From: Flavobacterium psychrophilum
Lineage (GTDB): Bacteria; Bacteroidota; Bacteroidia; Flavobacteriales; Flavobacteriaceae
Length of the DNA stretch: 15,229 bases
Reading direction: 5' to 3'
Assembly (NCBI GenBank): GCA_945878515.1
Contig: CAMCTL010000071.1
Span: forward strand, 1 to 15,229
Shown here: piece by piece, positions 1-7,779 of the stretch
How the letters are laid out: each line of letters starts with the position of its first letter
How positions within the stretch are numbered: the first letter of the stretch is position 1
The notes under the pieces: model-generated
Seen by the model: only the letters and a program-made list of their open reading frames with translations
Database searches by the model: none
Told to the model about the DNA's origin: nothing
Translations under genes and position numbers: made by a program

Positions 1-705
1 GGCAGCTTTATGATGATGGACAATAATGTCCAAATGCAAACCATTTTTGGTGATGGGTCCCAACAACAAGGAGGAATCTTTGACAAACTGCTAAGCGCAG
101 GAAAACGAGTCCTTACTGGCGAAAGCTTGTTTATGACCGCATTTATCAATCAAAATAATTATAAGAGCAAAGTTTCGTTTGCTTCGCCATATCCTGGAAA
201 AATTCTTCCTATTGATTTGAGACAATTCCAAGGAAAATTTATCTGTCAAAAAAGTTCCTTTTTATGTGCGGCCAAAGGCGTATCAGTTGGAATCGAATTT
301 TCTAAAAAATTAGGTCGCGGTTTCTTTGGCGGGGAAGGTTTCATTATGCAAAAAATAGAAGGAGACGGAATGGCATTTGTACATTCAGGAGGAACTTTGG
401 CCAAGAAAGAACTTAGAGCTGGCGACATTCTAAAAGTAGATACGGGTTGCCTTGTAGGATTCACCAAAGATGTTGGTTACGATATTGAATTTATTGGCGG
501 AATAAAAAATTCTATTTTTGGTGGCGAAGGTTTGTTTTACGCTACGCTACGTGGCCCTGGAACTGTCTATATACAATCCTTGCCTTTCAGCCGCCTTGCC
601 GATCGAATTATTGCTTCAGCACCAAGAGCAGGAGGAAGCAGCCGTGACGAAGGTAGTTTACTTGGTGGATTGGGTAATTTATTGGATGGGGATAATAAGT
701 TTTAA
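1..705 (+). CDS. AIM24/TIGR00266-family protein, 5' end missing
   Basis: The reading frame is open to the left edge of the window, with Gly-Ser-Phe codons before the ATG-ATG-ATG at 10-18. In this family a conserved 'AEAGSFMMM'-type segment lies some tens of residues inside the protein, so those ATGs are internal and the true start is upstream. The visible 234 residues carry family hallmarks: IFGDGSQQQGG, a LTGESLFMTAF segment, FASPYPGKI, the glycine-rich GRGFFGGEGFIMQK, a second FGGEGLF and LRGPGTVYIQSLPFSRL, then a Gly/Asp-rich tail. The family folds as a beta-helix-like single domain. Its bacterial function is unsettled; the mitochondrial relative AIM24 affects inner-membrane organisation. 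No signal peptide or membrane segment is visible in this part. A terminator follows directly, so this gene ends its transcription unit. Family assignment is firm; function is not inferred. Confidence 0.88.
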   Translation, partial: GSFMMMDNNVQMQTIFGDGSQQQGGIFDKLLSAGKRVLTGESLFMTAFINQNNYKSKVSFASPYPGKILPIDLRQFQGKFICQKSSFLCAAKGVSVGIEFSKKLGRGFFGGEGFIMQKIEGDGMAFVHSGGTLAKKELRAGDILKVDTGCLVGFTKDVGYDIEFIGGIKNSIFGGEGLFYATLRGPGTVYIQSLPFSRLADRIIASAPRAGGSSRDEGSLLGGLGNLLDGDNKF

Positions 706-725
706 GCTTTTTTGAAAACAATCAT

Positions 726-755
726 AAACGGTTTGCAGCAATGTGAGCCGTTTTT
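726..755 (+). terminator. Rho-independent terminator after the AIM24-family gene
   Basis: AAACGGTT (726-733) pairs with AGCCGTTT (746-753), including one G-T wobble. A small inner GCA/TGT helix is possible. The right arm runs into TTTTTATTAT. The T-rich tract is on the + side only, so it serves the upstream + strand gene. It sits 20 bp after that gene's stop codon and 8 bp before the end of the convergent AbiH gene. Confidence 0.65.
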
Positions 756-762
756 ATTATCA

Positions 763-1962
763 TCAATATGTAAAATTTCTAGTATTTAGCTCTCTATTAA
801 ATTCCTTGTTAATATTTTCAATGTTTAATTCAACAAAATAAAGCCTTCCGACTTTATCCATTTCAACAATTTCATTTTTTTCTAATATATTAAATAAATT
901 TCTTAATTTATTTTCTCTATCTTCATGGTTGTGATAAAAAACACAAATTTTTGAAAATTTGTCATTATCAAACTTTAAAAAATTAAATAAATCAATAATA
1001 TATTCTTTATCTGATTCATCTAATGAATGCCCAATTATATAAAAAACAGTTTCTTTCCAACTGCTTTTTATTTCTTTTGGAACTTCAATAAATTTCTTGT
1101 TAGAGTTTTTATTGACCTTTTGATAATATTTAGTAAAATCAAAAAATTTACTGATTTCTATTTGATTTGGCATTTCACTAATTCCTAAAATAATATTTTG
1201 GGACGTATTAACATCGTTAATCTGTCCATGTAAATAAACTACTTTCGATTTTTCAACTTTATAAATTTGTTCTAAAGTAGGGGTGTAGTTAAAGGTATAA
1301 ATTTCATTTAATAAATGAAAAGGTATTGTTGATTTTTGTTTTACTTCATGATAAAAAACACATACAATATCAACTAAATAACGATTAAAAATTATAATGA
1401 AATCTTCAAATGATTTTGCTAAATCTTCGAGAATTTTTCTCACATCAATAGCACTTTTCCTTTGGTTGATATATTTTTCATTAAATCTAAAAGCACCACC
1501 AGTATTAATTACTTTAATTAAATTCAAAAGTTCAAAATCAGTAAAACTAATATATTTATCACGAAACGCATTCTTTTTAATATCCCACTTATCTTCAATT
1601 TTATTGAAATAAGATAATTGTTTTAAGACACTTTCAATCTCCATTTCAAAATCAATCCAAGTGTCAATTTCACAGACATTTTTGAAATGTTTGTACCAAA
1701 GATTGCTTGTTAATAATTCATCAATTTGTTTAATTTTTGTATTATCAAATTTGATTTGTTCAACATTATAATAATCAATAATAGAGTTATAATCATTTAG
1801 ATATTTGTCTTTAAATATGCTTCCAAACAAATCTTTAAAAGTTGCTTCTTTAGTGGGTTGAAACTTTTCAATAGTCTCCATTATCGAAATAAAATGATGA
1901 TATTTTGTTGGCAAATGATGAAATAAATCAAATCCGTTTCCTGTTATTAAAATCTTGCTCAT
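763..1962 (-). CDS. AbiH-family phage abortive-infection protein
   Basis: A 399-residue protein with the AbiH family motifs in order: an N-terminal ILITGNGFDLFHHLPTKY segment (GNGFDL at residues 8-13), a Trp-x-Asp-Phe-Glu region near 102-106, FNYT (224-227), LHG (244-246) and GHSLDESD (311-318). Known AbiH proteins abort lactococcal phage infection; the enzymatic mechanism is not established. The motif layout recalls nucleotide-binding SIR2-like folds, which is only an inference. An upstream in-frame ATG at 1990-1992 would add ten residues (MLYLTKAFLD). I prefer the ATG at 1960-1962 because the family begins just before the ILITGNGFD strand and a -7 promoter box (1981-1988) overlaps the longer start region. 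The gene is visibly more AT-rich than its neighbours, is Lys/Asn/Ile-rich, and lies between housekeeping-type genes, consistent with horizontal acquisition. It starts 67 bp downstream of cynS on the same strand. Confidence 0.87.
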   Translation of the reverse strand: MSKILITGNGFDLFHHLPTKYHHFISIMETIEKFQPTKEATFKDLFGSIFKDKYLNDYNSIIDYYNVEQIKFDNTKIKQIDELLTSNLWYKHFKNVCEIDTWIDFEMEIESVLKQLSYFNKIEDKWDIKKNAFRDKYISFTDFELLNLIKVINTGGAFRFNEKYINQRKSAIDVRKILEDLAKSFEDFIIIFNRYLVDIVCVFYHEVKQKSTIPFHLLNEIYTFNYTPTLEQIYKVEKSKVVYLHGQINDVNTSQNIILGISEMPNQIEISKFFDFTKYYQKVNKNSNKKFIEVPKEIKSSWKETVFYIIGHSLDESDKEYIIDLFNFLKFDNDKFSKICVFYHNHEDRENKLRNLFNILEKNEIVEMDKVGRLYFVELNIENINKEFNRELNTRNFTY

Positions 1963-1980
1963 ATCTAAAAATGCTTTGGT

Positions 1981-1988
1981 CAAATATA
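1981..1988 (-). promoter_or_regulatory. -7 promoter element for the AbiH gene
   Basis: On the minus strand this reads TATATTTG, an exact match to the Bacteroidota TAnnTTTG -7 box. Transcription would begin near 1974, about 12 nt before the ATG at 1962. No convincing -33 TTTG at the usual 17-23 nt distance was found. It lies in the 67-bp gap after cynS, suggesting AbiH has its own promoter rather than depending only on cynS read-through. Confidence 0.5.
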
Positions 1989-2029
1989 GCATTTTATTGA
2001 ACCAACTCGATCATCATCGATTTGCTAAA

Positions 2030-2473
2030 CTACCATTTTTTGTAAGCCAAATATTTTCCGTCAAGCGTAATTTTGATGCGGTCGCCTTTTGGATTTTCTT
2101 CTTTTTCAATATCCATAGTAAAATCAATAGCACTCATAATTCCGTCGCCCACTTTTTCGTGAATCACTTCTTTAATAGTTTCTCCATAGACCAAAACAAT
2201 TTCGTAAAGCCTATAAATTAAAGGATCTGTAGGAGGCATTATCGCAGTAGTGCCTTTTGAAGGAAAAATTTGCAATGCCTTTTCTATTTCAGCACCCAAA
2301 CCAAGCAATTCGGCTACTGTTTTCGCTTCATTTGCATCAAAAGTGTTTTGTCCTAAAATTGCCGACGTAGTCCAGACAATATTTCTGTCGATAGCTTGAG
2401 CAATTTGTTGGTAGGTAATTTGCTTTTCTTGTTTTGCCTCGAGTACTAATGCGGTACAAATTTCTCTTTTCAT
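2030..2473 (-). CDS. cynS: Cyanate hydratase (cyanase)
   Basis: Cyanase converts cyanate and bicarbonate into ammonia and carbon dioxide via carbamate, in the cytoplasm, as a homodecamer. The 147-residue product is slightly shorter than E. coli CynS (156) and aligns along its length. It has the N-terminal helical HTH-like domain (about 1-75, with the ALVLEAKQEKQITYQQIAQA helix pair) and the C-terminal catalytic domain. The catalytic triad is present at the expected offset of eight: Arg88 and Glu91 in PLIYRLYEI, and Ser114 in GDGIMSAIDF (E. coli Arg96, Glu99, Ser122). The C-terminus LDGKYLAYKKW matches the family's closing motif. No cynR regulator, cynT carbonic anhydrase or cyanate transporter lies nearby. 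The start is the first ATG, preceded by an A/T-rich leader without a Shine-Dalgarno sequence. Transcription is divergent from the hydrolase gene. Confidence 0.96.
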   Translation of the reverse strand: MKREICTALVLEAKQEKQITYQQIAQAIDRNIVWTTSAILGQNTFDANEAKTVAELLGLGAEIEKALQIFPSKGTTAIMPPTDPLIYRLYEIVLVYGETIKEVIHEKVGDGIMSAIDFTMDIEKEENPKGDRIKITLDGKYLAYKKW

Positions 2474-2501
2474 AATTATTTTATTGGTTATATTTATAAA
2501 G

Positions 2502-2530
2502 TAAAAATATAAAATTCAGCCTGCAGACAA
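2502..2530 (-). promoter_or_regulatory. Probable cynS promoter
   Basis: On the minus strand a TTG (2528-2530) is followed after 18 nt by TATTTTTA (2502-2509), a 7-of-8 match to TAnnTTTG. Spacing is in the Bacteroidota range. The predicted start near 2495 leaves a leader of roughly 20 nt before the ATG at 2473. Confidence 0.42.
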
Positions 2531-2689
2531 TTAGCAAATACCGAATTTGTGCGCAAAAACACCTAAAAACATTTAATTAATTGCGATAACACATAACTAA
2601 ACCTAGCAGTTTGTGCCAAGTAGATTTCAACAATCGAGATTTGTAGATTTGGGTTTATTACAAACTTTTTTAGTTGAAAAATTTAGCCC

Positions 2690-2697
2690 TATTTTTG
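2690..2697 (+). promoter_or_regulatory. -7 element of the hydrolase promoter
   Basis: TATTTTTG matches TAnnTTTG exactly, 16 nt before the ATG at 2714, giving a leader of about 10 nt. A TTG at 2674-2676 is only 13 nt upstream of it, closer than the usual 17-23 nt, so the -33 element is uncertain. Confidence 0.5.
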
Positions 2698-2713
2698 CAA
2701 CAAGTTTACAACC

Positions 2714-3496
2714 ATGAATCAAATCGGCTACAAAAACACGAAAATCTTCTATTCCGATACTGGAAAAGGCAATGCTGTTGTGTTACTTCACGGTTTTTTA
2801 GAAAATAAAACGATGTGGCAGGATTTAGTTCCAGAATTGAGCAAAAAAAACCGCATCATAACCATTGATTTGTTAGGACACGGCGAAACGGAATGTTTGG
2901 GCTACGTCCATTCTATGGAAGATAATGCTGAAGCTGTTCGTGCTGTTTTGTCAAAACTAAGGATTCGGAAAGCCGTTTTCATTGGACATTCTATGGGTGG
3001 TTATGTGGCTTTGGCTTTCGCCGAATTGTATCCAGCAACTGTAAAATGTTTAGTTTTACTAAATTCTACTTCAAAAGCGGATAGCGAGGAACGAAAAACC
3101 AATCGAGATCGCGCCATCAAAGCGGTGAAGAAAGATTACACTACATTCGTAAGGCTTTCTATCACTAATTTATTTAGCGAAGAAAATCGAGAAAAAATGA
3201 CCGATGAAATCGAAAAGGTAAAAAACGCAGCTTTAAAAACTCCGTTGCAAGGCATCGTTGCTTCACTCGAAGGAATGAAAATCCGCAAAGATCGGGAACC
3301 CATATTGCATTCAGCAACTTTCCCAATGTTGTTGATTTTAGGAAAAAAAGACGGCGTTTTGAACTATGAAGACAATCTAAAACAAATTGAAAATACCAAA
3401 GTCAAATTAGTCACTTTCCCCGACGGACATATGAGCCATATTGAAAATCGAGAAGAATTGAATGCTGTTTTATTGGGTTTTTTAAAAGCAATTTAA
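2714..3496 (+). CDS. Alpha/beta-fold hydrolase
   Basis: A 260-residue cytoplasmic serine hydrolase of the single-domain alpha/beta type, with no signal peptide. In order: an oxyanion-hole HGFLEN segment at 26-31, DLLGHGET (52-59), the nucleophile elbow GHSMGG with Ser93, a helical cap at about 120-195, Asp213 in LGKKDGV, and His239 in DGHMSHIEN. The catalytic triad therefore appears complete. Esterase, epoxide-hydrolase-like and MenH-like activities cannot be told apart from sequence alone, so substrate is not assigned. The first ATG is used; it sits 16 nt below a canonical -7 box. Its TAA (3494-3496) overlaps the TAA of the convergent nuclease gene (3493-3495 on the other strand), and no terminator stands between them. 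Confidence 0.92.
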   Translation: MNQIGYKNTKIFYSDTGKGNAVVLLHGFLENKTMWQDLVPELSKKNRIITIDLLGHGETECLGYVHSMEDNAEAVRAVLSKLRIRKAVFIGHSMGGYVALAFAELYPATVKCLVLLNSTSKADSEERKTNRDRAIKAVKKDYTTFVRLSITNLFSEENREKMTDEIEKVKNAALKTPLQGIVASLEGMKIRKDREPILHSATFPMLLILGKKDGVLNYEDNLKQIENTKVKLVTFPDGHMSHIENREELNAVLLGFLKAI

Positions 3497-6255
3497 ATTT
3501 TTTCTTCAAATGGAATTTCTTCATCCAAAATTTCATTCAACAACAAAACCATTTGCTCTAAATAATTGGATAGAATTTCTTCGCCAATTATAGCATCTTC
3601 CTCTTTTCCTTCTTTAAAACTGAAAGGCAAAAATCCCGATTTTAAATTTTTGAAAGAGATAATTCCAGCTTCAATCGGTTTTCCGTTTGCTTCATTTTCA
3701 TACATAAAAGCATACGCTAAAACTTGAATAATTTTGTCGTTTTTGATTTCTTCCGTTAATCCTTTCCAAGATTTCAGGGTGACATTCGGCTTTTCGACTT
3801 TCCCTGTTTTGTAATCTATGATTCGAATAATGCCGTTGCGTTCTTCTATTCTGTCCACTTTTCCAGCAATTTTTATTGGAAACGGCAAACTCGGGTGCTC
3901 CAAAATTTTTTCGCAAGCTTTTTCCAAATGCAGTATTTTAATCGCATCGCCATTTTTTATACTTTCCAATTCCACTTTTAGAAAATTCGAAACATTGCGT
4001 TTCGCCACTTCAAAAGCCAGTAAATTTCTTCCTTTTTTGATTTCGCCTTCTTTGTAAACCAATTTGAATTGTTTTAAAACTTCAGCATCCAACAATTTCA
4101 AGCAACCTAAAATATCATTTTCAGACAAAAACTTCCCAATAAATGGTGTATATAAAGCTTCTAACGTCTCGTGAATAATGGTTCCCAAAGTATTCAAAGC
4201 AATATTTTCCTCGACTTCTTCGACTTCGCTAATGCGCAAAATCTTTTGGAAATAAAAATCAATCGGATTTCGGATATAACTTGTTAATGCTGATGGAGAA
4301 AAGCCTTTTTCGGCAACTTCCTTCAAACGAATCATTACCGATTCCGACTTTGGAACCACAATCGGTTGATAGGCTGTTTCGGGCAGAACCGCATTGTAAA
4401 TTTCTTGAGTTAGTGTGTGCTTTGGTTGTTTCTCTACTTCTAATTGGGTGATGAAACGGCTTTTTTCGCCTGCATCTAAACCCTCACTTTCGGTGTTGTA
4501 TATCAAGTAAATATTCTTGGCGCGTTGCAATAAATGGTAAAAATGATACGTATAAATTGCATCTTTTTCCTTGAAAGTTGGCAAGCCCAATTCCCGTTTC
4601 ACATCATAAGGAATAAAGGAATTCATCGATTTTCCGGCTGGGAATTTCCCTTCATTCATCGAAGTGACAATCACGGTTTCGAAATCCAAAACGCGACTTT
4701 CTAATACTCCCATAATTTGCAAACCATTCAAAGGTTCTCCTTCAAAAGACACTTCGGCTAAATCAATTATTTGTTTGTAAATAGCGTGAAGTGTTTCAAT
4801 TTTATCAATATGCGAATGCTGCGAATTGTAATTAATTAGTTTGTTTATGGTCTTAAAAATGGCATAAACAAAGGCTTTGGTGATTTTTTCTTCTTCATTG
4901 TCGTTGCTCAAATTCGTTTTGATGGTTTGCAACAAATTGGAAATAGTTTCCAAAACCGCCATCGAACCATTTTCCCATTTTTGGAACATCAAAAGAAACA
5001 AATCACTCGAATTTGGATTTAAATCCATCAATTTATGATGGGTAATAAATGTGTAATTATTTTGGTTAATGACACCAACTAACGCATTAGTTTTGGCAAA
5101 CGGTTCAACCAAAGGATGTGTCAAAATATCCAAAACGTCTTTGTAATAAAACACATAACTTTTTGCATTTCGAGACAGAGCATTGGTGTGCATTTTGAAC
5201 AATTTGGCAATCAAAATCTGCGCTGGATTATTCTTGCTAGAATAACCCATTGTGATATTTAAAGCACCGACTGTTGAAGGTAAAGAATACAAAAGCGGAA
5301 CCAACAAATTTTCCTCTCCAAGCACAACAGCAACTTTATCTAAAGTTGTATTCGGGTCTATTTTGATGATATTTTCTATAATACTTCCAGTAATTTTGGC
5401 TTGACCAATTGTTTTTGGTGTACCAATAACCTGAAAGTTTTTCGAATACGAAAAATCGTCTGCAATCCATTCGAAAGGATTGTACTTATAGTGTTTCCAA
5501 CTCGATTTGAAACGTCTCACAAACAATCCTGCGTCGTGATAAGGATCGTTTAAAAAAATTTGATCAATATCCCAATAAATGGTCGCTTTTTCAGAAGCTA
5601 TTAAATGTTGAATGATTTGTTCCTCGGCAGCATTCAATGCATTGAAACCCGCAAAGACATATTTTTTTTCTTTTATAGAATCCGAAAAATGATTGAGGTT
5701 ATTAACGGCTTCACGATAAATCAATCCTTGGTATCCAATTCCTTTTGTCAATAAATGATTGTAAAGTGATTGGTAGTAATTGGGTAGCAATTTCCAGAAA
5801 TCTATGTATTTCTCTAGTAATTGCGTTTTGTTTTCAACTTCAATTCCCCATTTTTTGATGTCTTCAATGTCTTTTAAGTAAGAAAGAACGTGAGATGGGT
5901 CTAATAAATAACGATCGATTTCGTTGAAATCTTGTAAAAGTGTTTTCGCCCAATTAGCAAAAAGCTCGAATGATTGTTGATTGGTTTTTTCGGTAATGGA
6001 TAAATAAACTTCATAGAATTCAAACAATAATTCTATTGAATCGATATCACGAATTCCTGCAATATTCTGAATAAAATCCTCGATGCTAATAATATCGGGA
6101 GAAAAGGTATTAGTCTCAACTTGATTCTTTAAAGCTTCAACCAAAAATATTTTGGCGCGTTTGTTTGGCAAAACGACAATGGTGTCGGACAGTTTACTTG
6201 AAAAACTATCAATTAAAACTTTTGCAATTTTATCTAAAAAGGAAGTATTTGTCAT
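3493..6255 (-). CDS. AddB-like PD-(D/E)XK nuclease (helicase-nuclease subunit)
   Basis: A 920-residue protein with the layout of an AddB/RecB-family subunit. The N-terminal two thirds resemble an inactivated superfamily 1 helicase: DTIVVLPNKRAKIFLVEAL near residues 24-42 lacks a Walker A loop, but a motif V-like ESRVLDFETVIVTSMNEGKFP remains at about 519-539. The C-terminus is a complete PD-(D/E)XK nuclease: FSPSALTSY (652-660), LGTIIHETLE with His695, GKVDRI with Asp801, IIDYKTG with Asp814 and Lys816, and a KIIQVLAYA motif with Gln844. Only two cysteines are present and they are distant, so the Fe-S staple of classical AddB is absent. The likely partner is the AddA-like protein at 10132-13281; together they would resect double-strand breaks. 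An upstream in-frame TTG (6280-6282) lies in the preceding terminator, so the ATG at 6253-6255 is chosen. Confidence 0.9.
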   Translation of the reverse strand: MTNTSFLDKIAKVLIDSFSSKLSDTIVVLPNKRAKIFLVEALKNQVETNTFSPDIISIEDFIQNIAGIRDIDSIELLFEFYEVYLSITEKTNQQSFELFANWAKTLLQDFNEIDRYLLDPSHVLSYLKDIEDIKKWGIEVENKTQLLEKYIDFWKLLPNYYQSLYNHLLTKGIGYQGLIYREAVNNLNHFSDSIKEKKYVFAGFNALNAAEEQIIQHLIASEKATIYWDIDQIFLNDPYHDAGLFVRRFKSSWKHYKYNPFEWIADDFSYSKNFQVIGTPKTIGQAKITGSIIENIIKIDPNTTLDKVAVVLGEENLLVPLLYSLPSTVGALNITMGYSSKNNPAQILIAKLFKMHTNALSRNAKSYVFYYKDVLDILTHPLVEPFAKTNALVGVINQNNYTFITHHKLMDLNPNSSDLFLLMFQKWENGSMAVLETISNLLQTIKTNLSNDNEEEKITKAFVYAIFKTINKLINYNSQHSHIDKIETLHAIYKQIIDLAEVSFEGEPLNGLQIMGVLESRVLDFETVIVTSMNEGKFPAGKSMNSFIPYDVKRELGLPTFKEKDAIYTYHFYHLLQRAKNIYLIYNTESEGLDAGEKSRFITQLEVEKQPKHTLTQEIYNAVLPETAYQPIVVPKSESVMIRLKEVAEKGFSPSALTSYIRNPIDFYFQKILRISEVEEVEENIALNTLGTIIHETLEALYTPFIGKFLSENDILGCLKLLDAEVLKQFKLVYKEGEIKKGRNLLAFEVAKRNVSNFLKVELESIKNGDAIKILHLEKACEKILEHPSLPFPIKIAGKVDRIEERNGIIRIIDYKTGKVEKPNVTLKSWKGLTEEIKNDKIIQVLAYAFMYENEANGKPIEAGIISFKNLKSGFLPFSFKEGKEEDAIIGEEILSNYLEQMVLLLNEILDEEIPFEEKI

Positions 6256-6259
6256 TCTA

Positions 6260-6267
6260 TAAATATA
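6260..6267 (-). promoter_or_regulatory. Possible -7 element directly before the AddB-like gene
   Basis: The minus strand reads TATATTTA, 7 of 8 to TAnnTTTG, immediately after the T-tract of the porin terminator and only 4 nt before the ATG. If used, transcription would start at or near the ATG, giving a leaderless message. No TTG at normal -33 spacing was found. Read-through of the terminator is the alternative way this gene could be expressed. Confidence 0.28.
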
Positions 6268-6298
6268 AAAAAAGCCATTCAATTAAGAACGGCTTTTT
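6267..6298 (-). terminator. Rho-independent terminator after the first OmpA gene
   Basis: Arms at 6287-6298 and 6269-6280 form a 12-bp stem with a 6-nt loop (6281-6286). In the minus-strand RNA every position pairs, with one G-U wobble; the plus-strand copy has an A-C mismatch there. The minus strand ends in seven T (6273-6267). It lies 26 bp after the stop codon of the porin gene at 6325. Confidence 0.88.
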
Positions 6299-6324
6299 GA
6301 AAAAATTATGAAAAACTTACTTGC

Positions 6325-7779
6325 TTAATATGCATCTATAGATATTACTTCGACCCTTCTGTTCTTAGCTTTACCTTCCTCTGTTTCGTTGGAAGCAACT
6401 GGCTTGGTTTCTCCAAAACCTACAGTAGTTAAACTTTTAGCATTTATACCTAGAGCAATCAATGCTTTCTTAACAGTATTAGCTCTTTCTTCAGAAAGTT
6501 TTTGATTTAGCTCTGGTGAACCATCACTATCTGCATGTCCTTCAATACTGAATGTTACATTTGGATTTTTCTTAATGATTTCTTTTATTACATTTAAACC
6601 CGCTGGATTAATCTTCCCTTTTACAGCAGCGTCTCCTGATTCAAAATCAACTGTTGCAGCTTCAATTTTAATTCTTCCAACAACCGGAGCAGCTACCTCT
6701 GGACAACCCTTATTGCTTATTGGACCAGCAACTGTAGGACAAGCATCATCTTTATCTACCACACCATCCTTATCAGAATCCAAAATAGGGCAACCACCAT
6801 TAGACTTAGGTCCAACTTCTTTAGGACACTTATCGTCCTTATCTGCAATTCCATCACGATCAGTATCTGGACATCCTTTAAAAGAACTTAACCCAGCAAC
6901 ATCTGGACAAGCATCATCTTTATCGGCAATGTTATCACCATCTTTATCTGGACAACCATTTAAACTGGCTAAACCAAATTCAGTTGGACAAGAATCGCTT
7001 CCGTCAATAATTCCGTCTCCATCAGTATCAGGACAACCATTAAATTGTTTTAAACCAGCAACTTCTGGACAAGCATCGTTCTTGTCGTAAATACCATCAC
7101 CATCAGTATCTTTACCTCCAAATAGGAAGGTTATACCAACAGAATGTTGAAAATGACTTGGCGCTATTGGACTATAAATATCACCAAAAGCATTGCGTTC
7201 TCCACCAACTAGTTGGCTCGCCTTATATGTGGTCTCAAGTGCTAAACCAACATTTTTGCTTAACCAAAAAGTTAACCCTGCACCTGGATTAATAGTTGGA
7301 TAACCATTCTCTCCTAACCAAGTATAACCTGCCCCAAGACGAACTGATGGGTCAATAATACTGGAACCAATCAAGGACATAAAACTATATCGTACATTTG
7401 CATCAATAGCATAATACGTTAAATCTCCAGGATTTACAACTACATTACCAAAAGAATTACTTTTTGGATTGGCCTTATCAAAAACAACGTACTTGCTAAT
7501 TTTGTTTATTGACCCCTGAATTCCAACAGTTAAACTATTCCCGACAGATCTAGATAAGCTCAAATACGATACTGATGGAAGAATATTCCAATTCTCGCTT
7601 ACGCCGAATGGTTGAGATACTATAACGTCAACGTTGTTTTTACCACCGGTAGTTCCGGCTTTAGTATCAACTGCGTTGGCTCCAAAAGAAAGTGCCCAAG
7701 GATTGTCATTGTTTTGTGCTTGCAAATTAACTGCAAATAGTGTAATTAAAGCGAATAAAAGTTTGTTAAGATGTTTCAT
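6325..7779 (-). CDS. OmpA-family outer-membrane porin with thrombospondin type-3 repeats (copy 1)
   Basis: A 484-residue outer-membrane protein that should anchor the outer membrane to peptidoglycan. It has a signal peptide with probable cleavage after LQA (21/22). Residues 22-221 form the beta-barrel, with alternating aromatic strands ending in GITFLFGG. Residues 224-360 hold five TSP3 calcium-binding repeats (pattern DxDxDGxxDxxDxCP...GCP). Residues 368-480 are an OmpA C-terminal peptidoglycan-binding domain with GHADSDG (Asp417) and ERANTVKKAL (Arg432), the positions that contact diaminopimelate in OmpA, and a GFGETKP motif. One repeat has DTDRDG where its paralogue has DTDGDG. The gene has its own terminator, and a 354-bp spacer separates it from the upstream paralogue. 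The leader is A/T-rich without a Shine-Dalgarno sequence. Confidence 0.95.
   Translation of the reverse strand: MKHLNKLLFALITLFAVNLQAQNNDNPWALSFGANAVDTKAGTTGGKNNVDVIVSQPFGVSENWNILPSVSYLSLSRSVGNSLTVGIQGSINKISKYVVFDKANPKSNSFGNVVVNPGDLTYYAIDANVRYSFMSLIGSSIIDPSVRLGAGYTWLGENGYPTINPGAGLTFWLSKNVGLALETTYKASQLVGGERNAFGDIYSPIAPSHFQHSVGITFLFGGKDTDGDGIYDKNDACPEVAGLKQFNGCPDTDGDGIIDGSDSCPTEFGLASLNGCPDKDGDNIADKDDACPDVAGLSSFKGCPDTDRDGIADKDDKCPKEVGPKSNGGCPILDSDKDGVVDKDDACPTVAGPISNKGCPEVAAPVVGRIKIEAATVDFESGDAAVKGKINPAGLNVIKEIIKKNPNVTFSIEGHADSDGSPELNQKLSEERANTVKKALIALGINAKSLTTVGFGETKPVASNETEEGKAKNRRVEVISIDAY
6700..7110 (-). repeat. TSP3 repeat block of OmpA copy 1 (near-duplicate of 8533-8943)
   Basis: This segment encodes residues 224-360, five tandem TSP3 calcium-binding units. 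At protein level it differs from the matching block of copy 2 at 6 of 137 positions. At DNA level exact matches of about 40 bp occur, for example 6950-6990 against 8783-8823. Confidence 0.9.

Noticed and set aside
10..18. ATG triplet at 10-18 as the real start of the AIM24-family gene
   Set aside because: The frame is open to the window edge and the preceding Gly-Ser-Phe plus Met-Met-Met matches an internal conserved segment of the family.
1955..2221. Plus-strand frame opposite cynS and the AbiH start
   Set aside because: It overlaps well-supported genes on the other strand, is Phe/Asn-rich in the way antisense frames are, and has no recognisable domain.
6256..6282. Longer start of the AddB-like protein at a TTG (6280-6282)
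   Set aside because: The extra codons lie inside the porin terminator hairpin and T-tract, and the ATG at 6255 gives the expected family N-terminus.
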